NCBI GenBank assembly: GCA_013817065.1
Contig: JACDDJ010000101.1
Span: 1-10,409, forward strand
Length of the DNA stretch: 10,409 bases
DNA from: Acidobacteriota bacterium
Lineage (GTDB): Bacteria > Acidobacteriota > Vicinamibacteria > Vicinamibacterales > 2-12-FULL-66-21
Direction of reading: 5' to 3'
Shown piece by piece: positions 7,783-10,409 of this stretch (positions within the stretch are counted from its first letter, which is position 1; every line of letters starts with the position of its first letter). The notes beneath the pieces are model-generated. The model ran no database searches, was not told the DNA's origin, and saw nothing but the letters and a program-made list of their open reading frames with translations. The position numbers and the translations under genes are program-made.

Positions 7783-8555
7783 CCAGTCATCGCGTCGCGT
7801 CTGGCGAAAGCTACGTCGCGGGCGCAGCCGCGCTCAACGAGGTGCTGTCGTCGACACGCGTCTCTCGCGACATCGACCTGTTCCACGATTCGGACGCCGC
7901 GCTGGAGGCGAGCTGGGAGCAGGATCACGCACTGCTCGTGGCCAAGGGGTTCGACGTCCGCGTCCTTCGCGCGCGGCCGGCTCTCGTCGAAGCGGAGATC
8001 GGGCAGGGCGCGGATGCGGTGATCATGGAGTGGACTCGCGACAGCGCCTTCCGCTTTTTTCCCCTGGTCGCGCACGCGGACTTCGGTCTGACGCTGCACC
8101 CCTTCGATCTGGCCACGAACAAGGTCCTGGCGCTGGTCGGACGGCTGGAGCCGCGCGACTGGGTGGACGTCATCACCTGCAGCGAGCAGGTACAGCCGCT
8201 CGGCTGTCTCGCCTGGGCGGCGTGCGGGAAGGATCCCGGGTTCAGCCCGGCGGCCATTCTCGAACACGCGGCCCGAACGAGTCGGTACGCGGCGGAAGAA
8301 CTGGCTGGTCTGGCATTCAGCGGTGAACCTCCCGACGCCGGTCATCTCTCCAGGCGATGGCATCTCGCCCTCGAAGAAGGTCGAGCCATCATCGATGTGC
8401 TGCCGCCGATGGAGGCCGGGACGTGCGTGCTCACGACCGGCGGTGAGCTCTTCCGCGGATCACCGAATCAGCTGCGCGAGGCGGCGGCCACCGCGCGGAT
8501 CCACTTCCATCGAGGCCGTCTCCGCGGCGCATATCCGCGGATCGCCGGTATGTAG
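7740..8555 (+). CDS. AbiEii/AbiGii-like nucleotidyltransferase (possible toxin), 271 aa
   Basis: The minimal nucleotidyltransferase signature is visible: GAAAL at 28-32, then R-x2-RDIDLF with Asp44 and Asp46 as the metal-binding pair. The spacing equals that of GGTAL...DIDL in AbiEii proteins, except that the second Gly is Ala. Further on, FDLATNKVLAL with Lys128 and EPRDWVD with Arg139-Asp140 match the conserved second half of the fold. The C-terminal 100 residues are helical. AbiEii-type enzymes transfer nucleotides to RNA or protein targets, and several are toxins of toxin-antitoxin or phage-defence systems; whether this one is toxic is unknown. ATG 7740 is chosen because the N-terminal helix preceding the GAAAL motif starts there. 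It lies inside the upstream small ORF and has no ribosome-binding site, so coupling is likely. An upstream in-frame ATG at 7617 would add an Arg-rich stretch and is rejected. Confidence 0.8.
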   Translation: MALTDFQRHLCRLVASHRVASGESYVAGAAALNEVLSSTRVSRDIDLFHDSDAALEASWEQDHALLVAKGFDVRVLRARPALVEAEIGQGADAVIMEWTRDSAFRFFPLVAHADFGLTLHPFDLATNKVLALVGRLEPRDWVDVITCSEQVQPLGCLAWAACGKDPGFSPAAILEHAARTSRYAAEELAGLAFSGEPPDAGHLSRRWHLALEEGRAIIDVLPPMEAGTCVLTTGGELFRGSPNQLREAAATARIHFHRGRLRGAYPRIAGM

Positions 8556-8565
8556 TCGAACGCGA

Positions 8566-8571
8566 TATCAT
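8566..8571 (+). promoter_or_regulatory. Possible -10 element for the sialidase-fold gene
   Basis: TATCAT matches the -10 consensus at five of six bases and ends seven bases before ATG 8579, almost the same spacing as at 7540. No Shine-Dalgarno is seen before 8579, so a leaderless start is possible. No -35 hexamer is recognisable. The element sits in the 23-bp gap after the nucleotidyltransferase stop. Confidence 0.35.
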
Positions 8572-8578
8572 CCCGATC

Positions 8579-9823
8579 ATGCGAACGACCACACTGCTGA
8601 CAGCCTTGTTATCGACCTCCGTTGCCGGCACACTTCTTCTCGCCGCGCCCCAGAACCCTGCTTCCTGGAATCTCCGCATCGAGCCGATCATGAGTCCTGC
8701 GGCCACAGACAGTGCGCAGCCGCAGCTGCACGTCTCATCCCGAGGCGTCATCCTCAGCTGGGTCGAGCGCAACGGTCCTGAGGCGACGCTGAAGTTCGCA
8801 GAGAAGAACGGGACGGCCTGGAGTGCTTCGAAGATCGTCGCGTCGGGCAAGGACTGGTTCGTCAACTGGGCCGACGTGCCATCGGTGATCCGCCTCGACG
8901 ACGGCACACTGGTCGGGCACTGGCTGCAGAAAAGTGGTGCCGACACCTACGCCTATGACGTGCGGCTTTCCTACTCGAAGGACGATGGGAAGACCTGGTC
9001 GCCGTCCTTCACGCCTCACGCCGACGGCACCAAGACCGAGCATGGTTTCGTCAGCCTGATGCAGATGCCCGGAGCGGGGCTCGGCGTGGTGTGGCTGGAC
9101 GGACGGAAGATGGCGGCCGGCGGACACGTTGCGCCCGGAGGGGACGGCCATGGATCCGGCGACATGACGCTGCGCTTCGGCACGTTCGGCAAGGACTGGA
9201 AGCAGACCGCCGAAACCGAACTGGACGTCCGGGTCTGCGAGTGCTGCCCCACCGCCATGGCGATGACGTCCGACGGGCCGATTGTCGCCTACCGCGATCG
9301 CAGCCCGGAAGAAGTGCGCGATATCTACATCACGAGGTTGGAGAACGGCAAGTGGACGGCGCCAAAGCCGGTCCACGCCGACGGCTGGCAAGTGCCGGCG
9401 TGCCCGGTGAACGGGCCGGCCCTCAGCGCCCGCGGGAAGAATGTCGCCGTCACCTGGTTCAACGCGAAAGACGACCAGCCAAAAAGCTTCGGCGCCTTCT
9501 CGAGCGATGCCGGGCGCAGTTTCACGACGCCGATCCGGCTCGACGATGCCGCCTCGCTCGGACGCGTGGATGTGGAGCTGCTGCCGGATGGCTCCGCGGT
9601 GGCCGCCTATATGGAGTTCGCCGAGCAGCGCGCGCAGTTCCGCGTCCGCCGCATCCGTCCGGATGGCTCGAAGTCGGATCCAATCACCATCAGCGGCATG
9701 GCCGGCAACCGCGGGAGCGGCTACCCGCGCATGGTCCTGAGCGGGGATGAACTGGTCTTCGCGTGGACCGACCGCGACACGAAGTCCCAAGTCCGGACCG
9801 CCACCGCGCGCCTGCCGAAGTAG
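8579..9823 (+). CDS. Secreted sialidase-fold (BNR/Asp-box) propeller protein with CxCC motif
   Basis: A 414-residue protein with an N-terminal signal peptide (about 1-23). Two Asp-box motifs are seen, SKDDGKTW (133-140) and SSDAGRSF (308-315), with repeated strand blades typical of six-bladed sialidase/BNR propellers. Residues 218-224 contain RVCECCP (Cys220, 222, 223), followed by AYRDRS (237-242) and ACPVNGP (Cys275), with a Gly/His-rich loop at 181-195 (His183, His191). I see no Arg triad or Tyr nucleophile that would prove a glycosidase, so 'exo-sialidase' would be over-annotation. The paired cysteines could bind a metal or heme or form disulfides; this is inference. It follows the nucleotidyltransferase by 23 bp on the same strand but differs in location and character, so a shared operon is doubtful. 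Its 3' end faces the minus-strand genes at the right. Confidence 0.8.
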   Translation: MRTTTLLTALLSTSVAGTLLLAAPQNPASWNLRIEPIMSPAATDSAQPQLHVSSRGVILSWVERNGPEATLKFAEKNGTAWSASKIVASGKDWFVNWADVPSVIRLDDGTLVGHWLQKSGADTYAYDVRLSYSKDDGKTWSPSFTPHADGTKTEHGFVSLMQMPGAGLGVVWLDGRKMAAGGHVAPGGDGHGSGDMTLRFGTFGKDWKQTAETELDVRVCECCPTAMAMTSDGPIVAYRDRSPEEVRDIYITRLENGKWTAPKPVHADGWQVPACPVNGPALSARGKNVAVTWFNAKDDQPKSFGAFSSDAGRSFTTPIRLDDAASLGRVDVELLPDGSAVAAYMEFAEQRAQFRVRRIRPDGSKSDPITISGMAGNRGSGYPRMVLSGDELVFAWTDRDTKSQVRTATARLPK

Positions 9824-9825
9824 CG

Positions 9826-9842
9826 CGCCCGACGACCGGGCG
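9826..9842 (+). terminator. Short GC hairpin between convergent genes
   Basis: CGCCCG (9826-9831) pairs with CGGGCG (9837-9842) around a five-base loop, starting two bases after the stop codon of the propeller gene. There is no T-run. It could help end transcription from either side in the 51-bp convergent gap. Confidence 0.35.
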
Positions 9843-9874
9843 TCTCCGCAACTCACGGGTGTGCGTGGGCGCTG

Positions 9875-10210
9875 CTACTTCGCCTGCAGCCGCAGCTGCG
9901 TCGCCACCATCTTTTTTGGGGCATCGGTGTCGACCACGACCACGATGCGCTCACCCTTCTCGATCTTCGCGTGTGCGTACGACACGGACTTGTCACCACG
10001 CGTGACCTTCGTGTTCTTGTCGATGACGAACGCCACCGTCTCGTCCTTCTTGGTCGCCTTGTTCGGAGACCTGATCTCGAGCTTGGTCGGCGCCACCGTG
10101 AGCACCGTGCCTTCGGTCAGCATGTCGTGCGCGAGCACGGCCGACGTGGTGGTGATCAGCGCCGCCAGCGCGATTCCCAGGAACAGAACCGACTTCTTCA
10201 TGAGCTTCAT
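9875..10210 (-). CDS. Small secreted beta-rich protein (DUF5666/OB-like), 111 aa
   Basis: The signal peptide covers residues 1-27 (MKLMKKSVLFLG... ending VLA|HD). The mature part is about 84 residues with alternating strands: EGTVLTVAPTKLEIRS, ETVAFVIDKNTKVTRGDK, then KIEKGERIVVVVD and a closing strand. This 'GTV..V....KLEI ... F.ID..TKV.. ... .KGERV.V' pattern is that of DUF5666-type and related periplasmic OB-fold proteins; the exact family is uncertain. It is Lys-rich and has no Cys after the signal, so it is not a lipoprotein. ATG 10210 is supported by AGGAG (10217-10221 on the minus strand), 6 bases upstream. It lies 51 bp downstream of the partial anchor-protein gene on the same strand, so probably one operon. 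Role unknown; envelope metal handling is a guess from the neighbour. Confidence 0.75.
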   Translation of the reverse strand: MKLMKKSVLFLGIALAALITTTSAVLAHDMLTEGTVLTVAPTKLEIRSPNKATKKDETVAFVIDKNTKVTRGDKSVSYAHAKIEKGERIVVVVDTDAPKKMVATQLRLQAK

Positions 10211-10261
10211 AGAACTCTCCTCTGTGATGGTGTCAACCTGGCAACGTCCAGTCCGCCCGGC

Positions 10262-10409
10262 TCAGGGCCGACCAAGTTTTTCGTAGTATCCGCTCGTCTT
10301 TACCGTGATGGTAACTGGCGTCTGTGAGAAGTTCTGCCAGAACCACCCGTGCGTGCCGTCAAACGGCGCCTCGAAGGCGCCATGCCCGCTGTTTTGTTGA
10401 TCCTCCTTC
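10262..10409 (-). CDS. 'Transmembrane anchor protein' type gene, C-terminal 48 residues only
   Basis: The minus strand carries an open frame from the right edge to TGA at 10264-10262. The tail includes GHGAFEAPFDGTHGWFWQNF and TITVKTSGYYEKLG. The combination GxFxAPFDGTHGWFWxN followed by a VTITVKTxGYYE strand is typical of the C-terminal beta domain of proteins annotated as transmembrane anchor proteins, often found near cation-efflux or envelope-stress genes. The N-terminal membrane segment expected of this family lies outside the window. The gene upstream, and so the operon's theme, cannot be seen. The downstream small secreted protein follows after 51 bp with its own ribosome-binding site. 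Confidence 0.7.
   Translation of the reverse strand, partial: KEDQQNSGHGAFEAPFDGTHGWFWQNFSQTPVTITVKTSGYYEKLGRP

Noticed and set aside
8735..9856. A 373-codon minus-strand frame antisense to the propeller gene
   Set aside because: Arg/Gly/Pro-rich without recognisable fold; the plus-strand reading has signal peptide and Asp-boxes.
10231..10236. TTGACA on the minus strand, a perfect -35 hexamer upstream of the 111-residue gene
   Set aside because: At 17 bases' spacing the -10 position would be TCTATG, overlapping the start codon, which cannot serve a gene with its own Shine-Dalgarno.

Overview
The window looks like chromosome of a GC-rich Gram-negative bacterium, most probably an Acidobacteriota of the Vicinamibacteria type. 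This is inferred from gene content, not from a marker gene. The pointers are two TonB-dependent receptors that begin with a carboxypeptidase-regulatory-like (Oar-type) domain, one of them of the ~1,070-residue size common in that phylum, plus secreted proteins with ordinary Sec signal peptides and a small ORF/AbiEii-like nucleotidyltransferase pair. No tRNA, rRNA, CRISPR array, transposase or phage gene is visible.

Layout, left to right. (1) Positions 1-677, minus strand: the N-terminal half of a RegB/PrrB-type redox-sensing histidine kinase, with six membrane segments, an intact GGPFNPF quinone-site motif and the phosphoacceptor His box. It runs off the left edge. (2) Only 27 bp away and divergent, 705-3050: a 781-residue TonB-dependent receptor with His-rich loops. 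(3) Convergent to it, 3091-3687: a secreted SnoaL/NTF2-like protein. (4) 3688-4037: a non-coding stretch holding a possible promoter, a truncated copy of the promoter and 5' end of the small gene at 7540, and a strong hairpin terminator. (5) 4038-7239, minus strand: a large Oar-like TonB receptor, complete except for a one-base frameshift near residue 883. (6) 7240-7539: a divergent intergenic region with no recognised gene. (7) 7540-8555: an 80-residue ORF overlapping an AbiEii-like nucleotidyltransferase, apparently transcribed without a leader. (8) 8579-9823: a secreted, BNR/sialidase-fold beta-propeller protein with a CxCC cluster. (9) On the minus strand at the right edge, a small secreted beta-rich protein (9875-10210) and, upstream of it, the C-terminal 48 residues of a 'transmembrane anchor protein' type gene (10262-10409).

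How they may fit together. Most gene products act in the envelope: two outer-membrane receptors, three or four secreted/periplasmic proteins and a membrane redox sensor. The His-rich motifs of the first receptor, the CxCC propeller and the anchor protein would fit metal or redox handling, but this is inference. The most unusual structure is architectural. The large receptor and its terminator lie between two same-direction copies of the start of the small-ORF/nucleotidyltransferase locus, one copy truncated and one complete. The receptor unit may therefore have been inserted into, or recombined with, that locus.
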